Source: Phallus indusiatus (lineage: Eukaryota > Basidiomycota > Agaricomycetes > Phallales > Phallaceae). Taken from it: DNA of 64,000 nucleotides. Numbering within the stretch: position 1 is the stretch's first letter; every line of letters begins with the position of its first letter. This document shows, piece by piece, positions 11,895 to 25,056 of this stretch. Location: positions 1-64,000 of the forward strand of contig JAQFWX010000040.1 in the NCBI GenBank assembly GCA_027605045.1, read 5' to 3'. Made by a program: the position numbers and the translations under genes. The notes beneath the pieces were generated by a model, which did no database searches, was not told the origin of the DNA, and was given only the letters and a program-made list of their open reading frames with translations.

Positions 11895-14800
11895 ATGAAA
11901 TCTACATCATCTTCTCCCCTTCCCCCAATTGCCATTGTAAGTTGCATTTCGTATACAGCATTTTTGCTTTTTCTCACAGCTCCTCTTCGATACTTCTAGG
12001 TCGGCATATCCTCTCAGTTTCCAAGTGGAGAACACTCTACCAGCAACTTTGACGACAGAGAATTTTTCGACTTTCTCTTGAGAGGAGAGCAATCCTACGA
12101 ACGTATTCCATCCGAGAGATTCAACATCGACTCGTAGGTTTCCGCTCATCAGCCCCAGAGCCTTTGTTTTCCGCCAGGTTATTGATGCGACGTCTCCTCA
12201 TTTCAAGGTACAAGGGTAATGACCTAGGTCAAATACGTTCCCAGCTCGGTACCTTTTTGAAGGACACAGATCAATTAGACAATGTTGAATTAGGAATCAC
12301 CAACAAAGATGCCAAAGCAATGTCCTTGTCAACACGAAAATTGATTGAATTATCATTTCTGGCACTACTGGACTCTGGAATTGACTACCGCGGCAGAAAT
12401 GTAGGATGCTTCGCGTACGCAATCTTAATTAATATTCTCGGATGCAATAAGCCCTCTGACCTATATAAATGAAGATCTGGAATCACACACGATATTCTGA
12501 GCATGTCAGAACCCGTAAGTTCTATCTACACTATCGTTCCTGCGTTATGCAATTAATGGGCCGCGTGACGTCAGGACATCTACGAAGCCCGCGGCTCATT
12601 CGGAGGACCACCAGCAATGATAGCCAATCGTATTTCGTACCATCTTGATCTTGTTGGGCCCTCGGTGCCTGTGGATACAGCATGCAGTTCGAGTTTGACA
12701 GCCACGCACCTCGCGGTACAAGCTATTCGAAACGGAGATTGTGAAGCTGCTGTAGTAGCCGGGATACAACTTAATCATCGTTTGATCGATTGGATGCAGT
12801 ACAGTCAGGGTGGTATCCTGGCTCCTGACGGGGTATGCAAGCCCTTCGACGAGGGTGCCAATGGGTAAGCTCGGAGATATGTTCCATACCTTCACTACTT
12901 CCCTAACATAATTGCCAGTTTCTCGAGAGGAGAAGCGGGTGCCGCAGTTGTTCTGAAGCGTTTGGACAAGGCGATTGAGGACCGAGATCATATTTATGCA
13001 ACTGTAAGTCATCTTTCCTCTCTGCATCCGAGGTTATGGAAACTCATAGAAGTGTTCAGATTTTAGGAACCGGAATTAATTCAACTGGAGGAGCGGCGCC
13101 AGTTAACGCCCCAGTAGCAGCAGCACAGCGGGACGCAATGCTCAGAGCATGGTCACAGACAAGAAGAAATCCGCAAGATGTAGATTTTGTAGAAGTTCAT
13201 GCTACGGGTATGTAATAAACATCGTTTACTCTGTTTAAGTTATTGACGGCATATTGCAGGTACTGCGGCCGGAGACCCAACAGAAGCCAATTGGGTTGGC
13301 GAGACATTTTATAGAGGCGACGAATTATTGATAGGCAGTGTCAAAGGAAACATAGGGTGTGTTTGATCTGTTTAATTTCTTTAACCTCAAATTGATTGAT
13401 AAACACCTCTAGTCATACTGAAATCACCGCTTTCCTGGCGTCATTGACAAAATGCATACATATCTTGCGTACTGGTACCATACCTCCTAACGTCAATTTG
13501 TCCAAACCCAACCACCGAGTCAAATGGAGCGATTACATGCTGAATGTTCCAAGGGATCCTGTGTCTCTTGGATGTCGATCAGAGACTGGGAAATCTTTGA
13601 TTGCCCTCTGCGGATCCGGAATAGGAGGATCAAACGGACACGTCGTCTTGGAAGCCCCGCCAGAATCATACCCTTCATGCGATCCTCTCTCGACTCCACC
13701 ACCTTATACTCTTTTCATGGCAGGCGGTCTGACACCTCGCTCCACCGCGAATGTTATCCAAAATCTGCAAGATTTAATCGTCGAACATCCAGATAACCTC
13801 CAATTTCTGTCCATGACATACGGTCGCCGATGCCGTCAATTAACTTGGCGTAGTTTTGCTGTCCAGTCTTCCGTAAAATCCAACGGACTTGATCTTAAAT
13901 TTTCCACTCCTTTCCTGGCGCCTCGAGAGAAGTCGCCTTTAATTTTCGTGTTTGGGGGTCAGGGTCCCCAACACTTCGAGATGGGACGTGATCTGTTCAA
14001 ATTCTATCCCGTTTTTCGACGCACTGTCTTGGAAATGGACGAGGTCTATAAGCGAATCACTGGGTCATCGTTAATTGCCACGACTGGCCTGTTTATTCGT
14101 GACACCCACAGCGAAGCCCGATTGGTATTGGGTGATATTTGGCCTATAGCCATCACACTTCCGGCGATTGCCATGCTGCAGTGCGCTCTAGTCGATCTAT
14201 TAGCCCACATTGGTGTCTTCCCTGACGCACTTATCGGACATTCAGCCGGAGAAACTGCTGTTCTTTATGCATCGGGAGCGGCGTCTAAGACCACGGTGAT
14301 GGAGATATCTATAGCTCGAGGAAGGGCCTTTTCATCGATAGAAACCAAGGGAGGCTCCATGGCCGCTCTGTCTTGCGGTGTCGACGAAGCCCAACGACTT
14401 CTTTCGGAATTGGAAGGCGAGGTTACTGACGTCGACATTGGTTGTCACAATTCTCAAGATGCGGTGACCTTGTCGGGCTTGTCGACTTCCATTGACAAAG
14501 TCATTGATGCGGCGGAGAGGCGCGGAATTCTTGCTAGAAAGCTCAAAACACGGATTCCGGTACATTCGCGGATGATGGAAGAATGTCGGGATGAGTTTAC
14601 TAGATTGTTAGATCCAGTTTGGGAGACAGCCAGGAAGCGGGAGTCATTTGTCCCTCGGATCCCCGTATATTCGACAACGACAGGCGATTTGTTCGAAAAT
14701 GTTTTCGATTACGACTACTCCTGGGATGCCACTCGCGGACCTGTCTTGTTCACGGAAGCAGTAACTTCTTTGTTGAAGAAGTATCCCACAGCCGTTTCAC

Positions 14801-17800
14801 TGGAAATTTCCCCACATCCCGTCCTGACCTCCTATCTATCTTCTCTGGGTGTCTCGAACACTATTGCATGTTTGAAAAGGCCCAAGAGAAACGAAAGCGG
14901 CAGTGTGGAGGTACATCAATTCCTGACAGCCATAGGCCAACTGACAGTTGCTGGAATAAACTCTATCGACTTTTCTGCACTAAACTCCACACCTCAACAT
15001 AACCCCGATATTCGCTTACCAGCATATCCTTTCAATCCGAAAACCATTCCGTATCATGCGGAGTCACCATCTTACTATCGTCAGTTCGACTCACGACTTG
15101 GACCCTTGAACTTCCCCGGTTTGCGAATCAATGCACAAACTCATCCAGTTCTAGCCGAGCATGTGATTAAAGGCGAACCCATTATGCCAGCTGCGGGCTT
15201 TATTGAAATGGCTCTGGAGTTCGGTGCTAACACTCTCTGGGACGTGAAATTCAATTCAATGTTATCTTTATCCCACGAATCCCCTATCCCGATTGATATT
15301 AAGCGTGACGGACCACATTGGTCCGTTAGATCCTCTACCGCATCTGGATATAAAAAGGTGAGCTAAAGCGCTTTGTCTTCGTATTCCATCTTTACTAAAC
15401 CATTTATAGCACGAGCCAGAAAGGTTTGATCGGACTCATGCTGAAGGGTTCTTATCGACAGATGCTTTTGGAGAAAAGGGTGTCCAAATCAACCTGCAGG
15501 GTGTTAAAGAACGATGCTCGCGAGTTGACCTAACAGGTTGCATTCAATTCCGCTCATATTTCGCTTATCTAACAATTTTTCTCTAGACTTTTACCAAGAG
15601 CTAAAGTATTTTGCCGATTATGGTCCTGCATTTCAACGCGTTATCGATGCGTATGAAGGCGAAAACGAATTCCTGATGCTAATTCGGGGAGATGACAGTT
15701 CTTTATCGTAAGGGTTTTATTGATTAGATCGTCGTGGCCCATTATTCACCACTAATCCTAGCATGGACGGCTATGTCTTTCACCCTGCGATACTGGATTG
15801 TTGCTTGCATCTCATGGTTCATCGATCATTTACACAGACTTACGACCCTAACGTCTATTACCTGCCTTCGAAAGTCAAGCGTCTCGTCCTATCTCCAGAC
15901 TTTCACGAACATGGTATTCCTGATGTGCTCTATACACACCTCATCTTCAAGGAGTGGACTCCGTGTACGTTGTATCGTATAAATCTTGAGGCTGTTTTTG
16001 ACGAATAATTGTAGCTGGAATTGTGGGCGATTTTGTGATAACGACTATTGATGGCACAGTGCTCTGCAACTTGACTGGAGTCGAAATAGAACGTCACGAG
16101 AGCGCCCTACCAGAGTTGAGCAGCGATACGATCTTGTAATTCAACCACACACGCTGCAAGATCGACCCACAACGGAAGACGTAGTTATATGCGCCAAGCC
16201 CTCATGCCAAGATGTTAGACCGCTGTATCGATACCTGGACGAAATTGCTTTGAGAATTTCCGAGAAAACTCTCGGAAAGGTTGAGAAAGCTGGTCCAACG
16301 GTTCGTAATTCAACATTGCTTCAATCTTCGTACTAACCAGTGACTTCATCCATCAGCTGGACAGACAACGATATGTGGATCGCATACATTCCATGATCAA
16401 TCGTCATCATACCCGAGAGTTAACAAGCGACGGGGAAATTTCACAGCTTCGGGCAACTTGGCCAGAGATAATGGAACTAACAGATAGAGTGGCATCTGCT
16501 CAAGAAGGAATTATTCAATCCTCTAAGGTATGCGCTTTCGTTTCGTACACTGTGAAAATAATTAACCCCAAATTCAGGCTGCTGTAGCGGAACTTTTCAA
16601 GGATGATATTCTGACACGGTTCTACGAACGTTATGTATGGGCATCTGAGGCTTGTGCCCTTCGCATTTCTTCCCTCATTAGTCTTCTTGCGAAGCAAGGA
16701 AAACGCGTCATACGAGTGTTGGAAGTCGGCGCTGGTGCGTTTTGTTTTTATTGTGGTTCTGAATATCGACATAATATATATCTACAGGAACTGGTGCGCT
16801 GTCGAGACAGCTGAGCAAAGTATTCGCCGCTTTTCCCTCGTTAACAATTGAATATTTCGTCACCGATGTGTCGAAGGAATTGCTGCCAAGGGTCTCGCAT
16901 CCTCACACTCAATATTCTTCTTTGGACATTTCTATGGACGCTACCGCTCAGGGGTTCACTCCCGGCAGCTTCGACATCATCACGGCTTTTCACGTTATAC
17001 ACGCTGTCTCGGACTTGGATTCCACATTGAAATCTATAAATAATCTCCTCGTTCCCGGTGGCGCGCTTATAATGGGTGATCTGAGAGGCGATAGTTGGTC
17101 CGCTCATGAGTCGGGTACTTTCTGGTTTGATTACGTCTTCGGAAGCTTCTCAGAATGGTTCTCATTTAATGATGGTCGGACGCACTGCACTATGTCAATT
17201 ACCGACTGGCAGAAGTCCCTGGGCTGTGCGGGTTTCGGAAATTTCACGTCGGAAGTCTACGAGCATGATCCACTGTTATTTACATTGGAAACACAAAAAT
17301 CGCCCTCCGCTATAATCGGTGCGTTGTCAATTTATACCAATATTTTATATTTCTCAGTAAAAATATTTAGATCACGTTCAACTAGAAGGACATGACGTTA
17401 TCTCGTTCCACTATCAGCGTGGGAACGAAGAGGAGCTGCGTCAATTGCTACTGCAAATAGACGGTTCAGAATCTACCCTCTGGCTCTACACTACGTCTGG
17501 GCTAAATGGCGACGCAGGCGTGGGTCTTTGCAGATCACTCCGCAAAGAATATCCTCTATGCACAACCCGTCTCGCAGTATTCGATGGTCAAGACTGGACG
17601 AAGGAGACAATGTTAGCGTTTGTTTTCGAAATAAACGCTGGAGACGACTCCATATTCTACGTGGATGGCAATAGACAAGTTACGGTCCCTCGTGTGGTTT
17701 CCACCTCTGCTCCTACAAAACGCAAACGTTTCGATGCTCATGGAAACTGGGAACTCGATCAAACTGGATTCAAAATGAGCGCGTTACAAAAGCCTGGGCC

Positions 17801-20800
17801 GAACGCTGTCGCTGTCCGGGCCATAGCATTTTCATCTCCCCTAGGCCGACTAAGAGCTTTCGTTGGTCGTTGTGATCATGTTGGAGCACAGTCATCCTTT
17901 TCCGAGGGTGATTTAGTGGTCGGAATCACTTATCTGGCGAATGTTTCGAATATCTTCGTGGTCGAGGACGCTTTTATTGTCAAACTAGAACACGATCTTG
18001 AATCCGTCTCTTTGGATATCGTGAGGTCTCTCATGTCACTCTTCATCGTACACGTCGGTTGTGGCAAACGTCGGAGAATCAACCCCGGTCACAGAATTCT
18101 TCTGATCCGGGACGAAAATCACCAAGATTCGGCTATGCGCTTGTATCTCGATAATTTCGGTTGTCGAGTTACTGAATGGGACTCAAAGTCATCGTCGCTC
18201 CCGGATTTACATGAACTCATCGTCAACTCTTCCATTATTTTATCTGGAACAACACAGCTCGACGTCACCAGAATGCTCAAAATGTCTCGCCGCCCTGCAT
18301 CTCGACTATTTTTATGGAACGACCCTGAAGAAGGATTAGATGCGATGATCACCGAGGACCCGTTCATTGTATCTGAAACCCTGAAGGAAATTATTCCTGG
18401 TGTGAAGGAACGATGGGAAATTGCACCGGAAGGGGAATTAGTACAGATCGAAAATCTTGTACTGCCCTCTCAAGGCGACTTGGTCCCATCTGACTCCACC
18501 CTGTTCAGTCCTACGAAAGCCTACGTTTTGGTCGGCGGCATAGGCGGTGTTGGTATCCGTGTGGCGCTATGGATGTATCAGGTACAAATCATTTCCTTTT
18601 TACGATTCCATGCATATACTTATAGAATGATATAGAATGGAGCTCGTTACCTGGTCCTTACATCGAGGTCGGGAGCCGAATCTCTTCGACGCGTCCAGGA
18701 TCGTCTAGCACTAAGAATCGTTGATTATCTGCGTACACGTCCTGATCTTAAAATCGAGTTGGTGGCATCAGACGCTACATCAACAGCCGACACGTCCGCT
18801 CTTTTCGAGACCATCACGGCTACGGCACCCATTGGTGGATGCATGTTATTATCTGTGGTTTTATCCGATCGCACATTTGCATTGCAAACTCCGGAAGAAT
18901 TCAATAAACCATTTGTCCCGAAGATTGGAGCCTGCGAAACTATCCACAAGTGTCTCAAAGGCGGAATACCATCGCTAGATTTCTTCGTTGGGTTTTCTTC
19001 CGTTGTTGGTCTTCTTGGTAACGGAGGGCAAACCAATTATTGCAGGTGAGGCGAATTCAAATCATGACAAATTCATAAATGATACTTATGCCTGATGAAT
19101 AGCGCTAACACTGCACTTGACGGAATGATGAAAAAGTGGGACAACGCGTTTACCTTCATTTTACCAGCTGTCATCGACGGTGGAGGTTTGGCATCTGAGA
19201 CTCGTGTAACAGACGGAAGACTTGGTCACCTTACGGTAAGGGCGAAACCATTTGAGCTTAGTGACAGTTGGCTAATATTATATTGTTACAAAGCCATGGG
19301 GTTTGTCTTCACAACGTGAGTAGATGATGGTTTCAGGGTTTATTTCCATTCTCACGATGTTCTTTGAAACAGAAATTTGCGATTGCCTTGGAGACGGTTT
19401 GCAAAAACTTGTGGATGGTCCATTCTGGCAGTACATACCAGACCTTGACTGGACATCTGTTCAAAAGTACACTGGAGCGTCCTCACTGTTCGGTCATCTT
19501 ATCAGCGCCGAGGACGATGACGATAAATCCGGCTTCTCCGGGGAGGAGAAATCTGTCAAAGATATTATCATAGATCTCCTCGACGTCGATGCGTCAGAAT
19601 TTGACCCAGACATTCCATTTACGTCATACGGATTGGATTCGCTCTCAGCTTCTCGACTATCTTTCGCACTCAAACAACACGTGACGATATCGCAACTTCA
19701 ATTACTATCAGATATCTCCTACAACGACTTACAGGCTAAAATCGATTCGGCGAGCGAACAAAGTCAGGACAGTAGTGCACAGTCTACCTCTGACGCGATG
19801 TCGGAAGTCGATTCACAAAAGAACAAGACGCTGCAGGAAATGGAGCAGTCGATCGCGAAGTACAGTCGTATATTCCCGACGCACAACGGGAAGATACCTG
19901 TACCAGATTCTGATGTGGTTCTAATCACCGGTACGACTGGTGGGCTGGGGACCGCTGCTCTTGCGAAACTTGCCGCGCTCGACTCGGTTTCGAAGATCTA
20001 CGCGTTTAACCGACCTTCATCGAGTTCTGAGACTCTATATCAACGACAAGCCTCGTCCTTGCGCGAAAGAGGATACAGCGAGAAAATTCTAGACAACGGA
20101 AAGATTGTCCTTGTTGAAGGAGATCAGTCGAAACATGATCTAGGCATTTCGAAAGATCTCTTTGAAGAGGTAGGGTATTTGATTTTCCTCTCGCATGGAT
20201 GAGACAACTCACGTATTATTTAAAGATAAAAAGCTCGGTGACTGTAATAATTCATAATGGTGAGGATTGAGTCTTTATATCGTCGGAATATTTTTTTCTA
20301 AGCATATTCACAGCTTGGCCAGTCAACTTTACCCCTTCTTTCGCTTCATTGGACCCAGTGGTCCGCAGCGTCAAAGTCTTCATCGACCTTGCATTAACTT
20401 CGCCGTTGTCGAGCCCCCCTAGATTAGTGTTTATAAGTAGTATCGGGTTGTTGAATGGTATGTTATCTCCCTGGATAAAAACCGATCTGGTTCTAACAAG
20501 TCAACAGGCAGACAAGCTCCAGGCGCAGCATTGGAAATGCCAATCGACGACGGTAGTGAGGTCATTGGAACTGGTTACACAGGTGATTCGCTTTCCCCCC
20601 TAGGATTTCCGATTCTTTATTAACAAATGATGATTATTAGAATCCAAATGGGTTGGAGAAAGGTTGCTTCAAATCGCTGCAGAGAAAACTGTTCTGCGTC
20701 CTGTTATTGTCCGTGTGGGACAAATCTGTGGAGGACTGAACGGATCTTGGAATACGACCGAGTGGTTCCCCGCACTTCTCAAATCTTCAATTCATATGGG

Positions 20801-21292
20801 ATACTTGCCTGAAACCGAAGGGGTAAGTCTTAATCATACAAAATTTTGCGCACTAGTTCTGAATTATGTTGCTAGACAATATCATGGCTCCCGTTAGATA
20901 CGGCAGCACAAGCACTCGTCGAGCTTGTCCACTCGGAGAAACCCATCTTGCATCTGTCCCACCCAAGTCCAGTAACATGGCATACGGCAGCAGACTTCAT
21001 TTCGAAAACTTTAAATCTAAAACTCGTCCCATACCACGATTGGTTAGCTCGACTTGAGTCCAGCGCCGGACAGGACGAGCTCGACAATCAGGCGAATCCG
21101 GCCTTGCGGCTCTTGCAGTATTTCGTTAATTTAGAGATAGGAACCAATCCTGGAAAAGAAGCTCTAGGGATGCCGATGTTAGACGTCACCGAGGCAACCG
21201 AAGTTTCGTCGTCCCTTAGAAACGCGCCACACCTGACTTCCATGGAGGTCGCTGCATGGATTCGGGATTGGGAAAGAAGACGATTTCTGTAG
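11895..21292 (+). CDS. Reducing polyketide synthase with C-terminal reductase domain (KS-AT-DH-cMT-ER-like-KR-ACP-R)
   Basis: A multi-exon gene with about 25 short introns and a product of roughly 2,670 residues. KS (about 11998-13660): DTACSSS with catalytic Cys at 12683, then HATGT and GNIGH. AT (about 13960-14900): FGGQGPQ and GHSAGE, Ser at 14242. DH (about 15120-16110): H-x3-G-x4-P with His at 15160, and HPAILD near 15780. cMT (about 16580-17310): SAM motif LEVGAGTG. ER-like region (about 17760-18400): recognisable layout but no clear nucleotide-binding glycine motif, so probably inactive. KR (about 18510-19250): GGIGGVG, Ser-Ser, and Tyr at 19038. ACP (about 19550-19740): GLDSLS, Ser at 19640. 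Terminal Rossmann reductase (about 19910-21290): GTTGGLG and a Y-x3-K pair (Tyr 20576, Lys 20646). The usual job is an iteratively built, C-methylated, largely unsaturated chain, here expected to leave by NAD(P)H reduction as aldehyde or alcohol. The frame breaks once, at about 16104-16118 (see separate entry). The start is ATG at 11895, followed by the conserved P-I-A-I-VGIS N-terminus across intron 1. Confidence 0.88.
16104..16118 (+). other. Apparent single-base frameshift in the PKS (DH-to-cMT linker)
   Basis: The exon starting at 16015 is open only in one frame, which gives VEIERHESALPEL and runs to TAA at 16137-16139. The next part of the protein, EQRYDLVIQPHT, typical of the linker after the DH domain, continues from 16118 in a different frame that has a stop earlier in the exon. 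The change equals loss of one base (or gain of two) around 16104-16118. The only intron that would bridge it, 16080-16120, would be 41 bases with a poor GTCGAA donor and would delete conserved sequence. It may be a sequencing or assembly error, or a real inactivating mutation. Confidence 0.7.
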
Positions 21293-21490
21293 ATTTTGTA
21301 GACGCAATCTGTTTAAATTATTACCATCACTCTTGTTTTATTTGTTTTTTGTTTCAAATAGGTCCATTGCTACACATAGTTAATATAATAATTTGATAAT
21401 CAATCACTCCAATGTCAGATGAAAGGTCCATCACTATGGTCCACTTAAAAATTCGGGATTCTCCAGATGGTCTGCACCACGTGACCTACT

Positions 21491-21497
21491 TATAAAA
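21491..21497 (+). promoter_or_regulatory. TATA box of the gene at 21533
   Basis: TATAAAA lies 42 bases before the ATG at 21533 and about 200 bases after the polyketide synthase stop codon. The position fits a core promoter with a very short leader. Confidence 0.45.
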
Positions 21498-21532
21498 AAG
21501 CCTCCGTGCTTCAACCACTGACCACCATCATC

Positions 21533-23692
21533 ATGTCAAACTCGTCTCTGTCCCCTTCAACACCTTCTTCTTCAGAGAGGTTGTCGCCTGCATCAGCGAT
21601 GAAATCCGGACGACGTCAAGGCGCATTTTATCCAAATACCATCAGCAAGTCGCCCAAGCCTTTTAGCCGCAGTGCCGCAAAACGAGAGAGTGTTATGGCT
21701 TTGGGAAGTATTGAGCATCTGCAGTACTATTTTACAAAAACAGGCGTGTCTGCTCGTCAAAAGTAAGAGCAATCAATCCTCTTTAATCTTTTGGAATCTG
21801 GTTGATGACCGTTTTCAAGCCCTTTAAAACCTACTAGCAACGGTGTTCCCGCTCTGGGGCCGGGTGTTCTTCGGTCGACTTCGCCAATTCCGGAGGACGA
21901 TTCCGAGATAGTTCTTCCTCCAACACCTTTGTTCCCTCAAGCCCCTCGTATAATCTCGGAACCTCATATTCGGACATTAGAGACGGATCCAGATCATCTA
22001 AAACCCAGCGTTATAGACGACTTGGAAGCCGTCGAGCGTGTATGGCATTTTCAAACAGGATCATCTTCAAACGAGCCACCTTTAAACACTACTGAACCTG
22101 TAGACGTGTTGAACGTGTTGAAGATCACTACGCGTGCCATCCGAGCTGTGCGAAATTACGTCGTTTCCCTGCGAGATGAGCTGGACTTCATAACGTCTCA
22201 CGTTCCTACTTCGGAGTACCGTCCCAGCACTTTCAAACCACCTACTCCTAAACCTCGTAAAGTTTCGTTGCCTGATATCAATGATCCTCTAGCACGTGTG
22301 CGAAGGGCAGCACTAGACGCTCTGACCGCTCTCCGTCATATGGAAGAACAAGCCAGAGTACCCCTATCCGACGACGTTTATGATATTCAAAGCGATTCGG
22401 GCTCGGCTTCTACGCGCTCTCACACCCCAGGCGGAACAGAACGCGTGTCTTCTCCGTTCTCGTTAGAAGATGATGATGAAAGCACAGCGTCTTTTTCGTT
22501 CTCTGTGATCAAAGTGCCGAATCGGAAGGAAAGCGTTTTGGTTTGGAGTGATGACGAAGAGATTTATTCTAAAGAGGAAGAGAAGAAAGATCGGTGGGAG
22601 GAGCGGTTAGTGTTGGCTGGTGGATGGCTTTACAAGCAGGATATGACCTGGGAGGATTTCATGCAAGAGCGCGCTGCGATCTCTCAATATCTTGATGGAA
22701 TTGATGAGATATTGTTCGCTGGCACGCCTCAGCAACAACCATATGAACGTGGTTGGAAGAAAGCGAGAAAAGAAATCGAGGTGAAGAGAGCGAAAGAGGT
22801 TAAGAATCGTCGACAAAGTGGCGAAGGAAGGACATTCTCGCCCTCGCCAAACCCGAGCCGCAGAGTCGTCAGCGCTGGTGCCGTGGAGTCTTTTGCCAAC
22901 CTGAGCCTTTCTGAGGAGCCGGAAGAGATGCTTGATTCAGTAATTGAGGAAGACGAAGAAGAAGACCAGGAAGGCGTACCAGACGAAGATCTTCCAGACT
23001 GGGCAAAACGCGACAAGTTCGCCGATGATCCTATTGGTATGTTGAACAAGTTATTCTACCTTACAATCGTTACACTAACTTAATTGCGCCTCAGCCCGAT
23101 TACTAAGTCTTCTCGTATCTCTACTTCCCGCCAGTCTCTTGCACTTGTTACCTCCACTCCACGAAACGAACCGCGAATCTTTGTTGGACAGTTTATCGTC
23201 TGGACAAGCTTTGTGTATCACCTACAACATCGGTGTTCGTCGATCAAAGAAAGCTTGGGGTTATATCAACAATGCAGCTGTTCACGATATGGCGGCCCTA
23301 GAAGCTGAAGCCAAGAACGACGCTAACGCGGATTCTGAAAGAAAGAGGGTTGGATGGACATTCAGAAGGACTGATAACCTTCGATTATGGATGGCGTAAG
23401 TCTTTTTTTCAACTTATTTTTGTTTGTTGACGCGAGAATCATGATCATGTTTTTTTCTAGTGCCCTCAAACTACGCTATTCAATACCGCTGGGTCCTGTT
23501 TTGACGCCGAATACATCTAGAAGTAGTTCGCCGGCTCCTTCGGGAAAACCATCCCAGAACGCAGTTGACTTTCTTATATTTGATCCTCAATTGGTGTCCA
23601 AGCGCCAACCTGGTTGGGAAGACATGCTTGAGAAAGCGATTATGAAATGGATGTGGTGTGTCGTCGCCGAGAAGCGCGGAACTAAAATATAG
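21533..23692 (+). CDS. Conserved protein of unknown function, acidic and Ser/Pro-rich
   Basis: Four exons join cleanly (introns near 21762-21836, 23038-23094 and 23398-23460) into a protein of about 650 residues. The N-terminus is Ser/Pro-rich and basic and leads to the segment SIEHLQYYFTKTGVSARQ. A central helical part (near 22080-22360, VLKITTRAIRAVRNYVVSLR) is followed by Ser-rich and strongly acidic linkers (22400-22600 and 22920-23000). The C-terminal part (23095-23692) has a globular look, with a Leu-rich helix and the motifs LLDSLSSGQALC and SKKAWGYI. These loosely recall the calponin-homology fold, but I cannot confirm it. The composition suggests an intracellular scaffold or cytoskeleton-linked protein of fungi. 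It starts only 240 bases after the polyketide synthase but does not look like a biosynthetic enzyme, so it probably marks the cluster edge. Confidence 0.75.
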
Positions 23693-24057
23693 TTTGTCTG
23701 TTTTTTTTTTTCATCTCCATGCATCCCATTTGGTTTTTTGAGATCTTCTCTCCGTTTTTGTTTTGTTCTGGAGCCGTTGGGCATCATACTGTAGCCTACT
23801 GGCTTGCATTATATCCTTCATTTTGTTTTTTTACCCCTTTGATTTGATATTCCTCATCAAAAGAAACATCTCATATGACATAGTTAATATGCATTCTTCT
23901 TCTAAACACATTTTTTTTACCCTCAATGCCGCCAATTATGGTTCGGATGGATTATATACCCTATAGCTATCTAGACACTTTACTATAAACTACAACCAAC
24001 ATACACACATACAATACATGTATTTAGTATAGCATAGTGAGATATATATACTCATAA
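23693..24057. other. Convergent 3' flanks
   Basis: A T-rich stretch between two convergent genes. It should hold both 3' untranslated regions and polyadenylation signals. I see no gene. Confidence 0.5.
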
Positions 24058-25056
24058 TCAGTCACGACGTTTGATAAACCGGCCGACTTGATGCCACCAT
24101 AGATGTTCTACCTCTTCGTCGGGCTTGCTCCATACGCCAACTTGTTTCCCTTCTGCATCGCGACCGCTTTCGGGTACGGGTTCCCAATAAGGAACATTAC
24201 GAACATAATCATCACTTGGTACATCTAAAGCACAACCATCGAAACAGGTCTATAATCTCGCAATCAACTGGTTGAAAGTAGAAAAAAAAAGTAGGATCAC
24301 ATAAACTTACCTTCCAAACAGGAGTCCAAAACCACTGCCAAAACCTTACATCGCGCCGTTTACTCGCAACATGCTCATAAAACAAAAATTCACCACCGGG
24401 TTTTAAAAGTTTATCCACCAAATCTCTGACGGTTCGTTCCGGGTTGGGTATAGAGCATAGTGTAAGAACTGATATGATAGTATCGACGGTGGACATGCCG
24501 CCTAATGCACTTGCGATGCTTTTGTAGTCTTCAGCGCCGTATGAAAGAATAAGCAATGAGCCGTCTTGTTCGTGATACCCTGCTTTGTTGGCGACGTCCC
24601 TTATGTGATCGTGCATTAACACGTTTGGCTCGATGGCAACGTAACGAGTTACTCTGTCTTTAGAAATATATGTAACTGTCGATCCGAGGCCTTGAAACAT
24701 TAAAATCAAGTTAGTAACAGAAGTTTTTTTCACGAGTTTTGAGAAGAATAATTGGTTTACCTACCTGCCCCGAGATCTAGAACTGTACCTTTCGCACTGG
24801 GAGTAATAAGCAGTTCTTTTACGGGGCGACCGCCTTCGTTGGAAACATGACCGTACGTTCTCCAAACGTTGTAAAAAAAGATTTTGGATAATTCGCGAGG
24901 GGTGAAAATGATGAATGGAGAGCGAAATATGGCTTTGATTGTAGGCATAATAGCAACCGTGAAAGATAAGCGTAAATCCGTAAGGACACTAAAGATTTTG
25001 GATAGCCTCATAGTAGTGGAAGGGCAGGAATATGTACGTGAAGCTTTTGAGCTCAC
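24058..25056 (-). CDS. Class I SAM-dependent methyltransferase (METTL7-like)
   Basis: Three exons (introns near 24714-24766 and 24253-24311) give a protein of about 290 residues ending at TGA 24058-24060. An N-terminal hydrophobic region precedes a Methyltransf_11-type Rossmann core. SAM motif I, VLDLGAG, is split by intron 1 and continues as GLGSTVTY. Motif II has an acidic residue in VAIEPN. The later motif is LLKPGGEFLFYEHV, and the C-terminus (FWQWFWTPVWK, then EHLWWHQVGRF) is typical of METTL7-like fungal proteins, which often sit on membranes or lipid droplets. The start could be ATG 25056 or the internal ATG at 25011, which matches the usual family N-terminus better. It lies 2.8 kb from the polyketide synthase and might act on its product, but such methyltransferases are also common stand-alone genes. 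Confidence 0.82.

Noticed and set aside
12596..13027. 143-codon minus-strand frame
   Set aside because: Antisense shadow of the PKS ketosynthase exons, which carry the catalytic motifs.
16080..16120. 41-base intron to explain the PKS frame change
   Set aside because: Too short for this gene, with a poor GTCGAA donor, and it would delete conserved residues. A frameshift is simpler.
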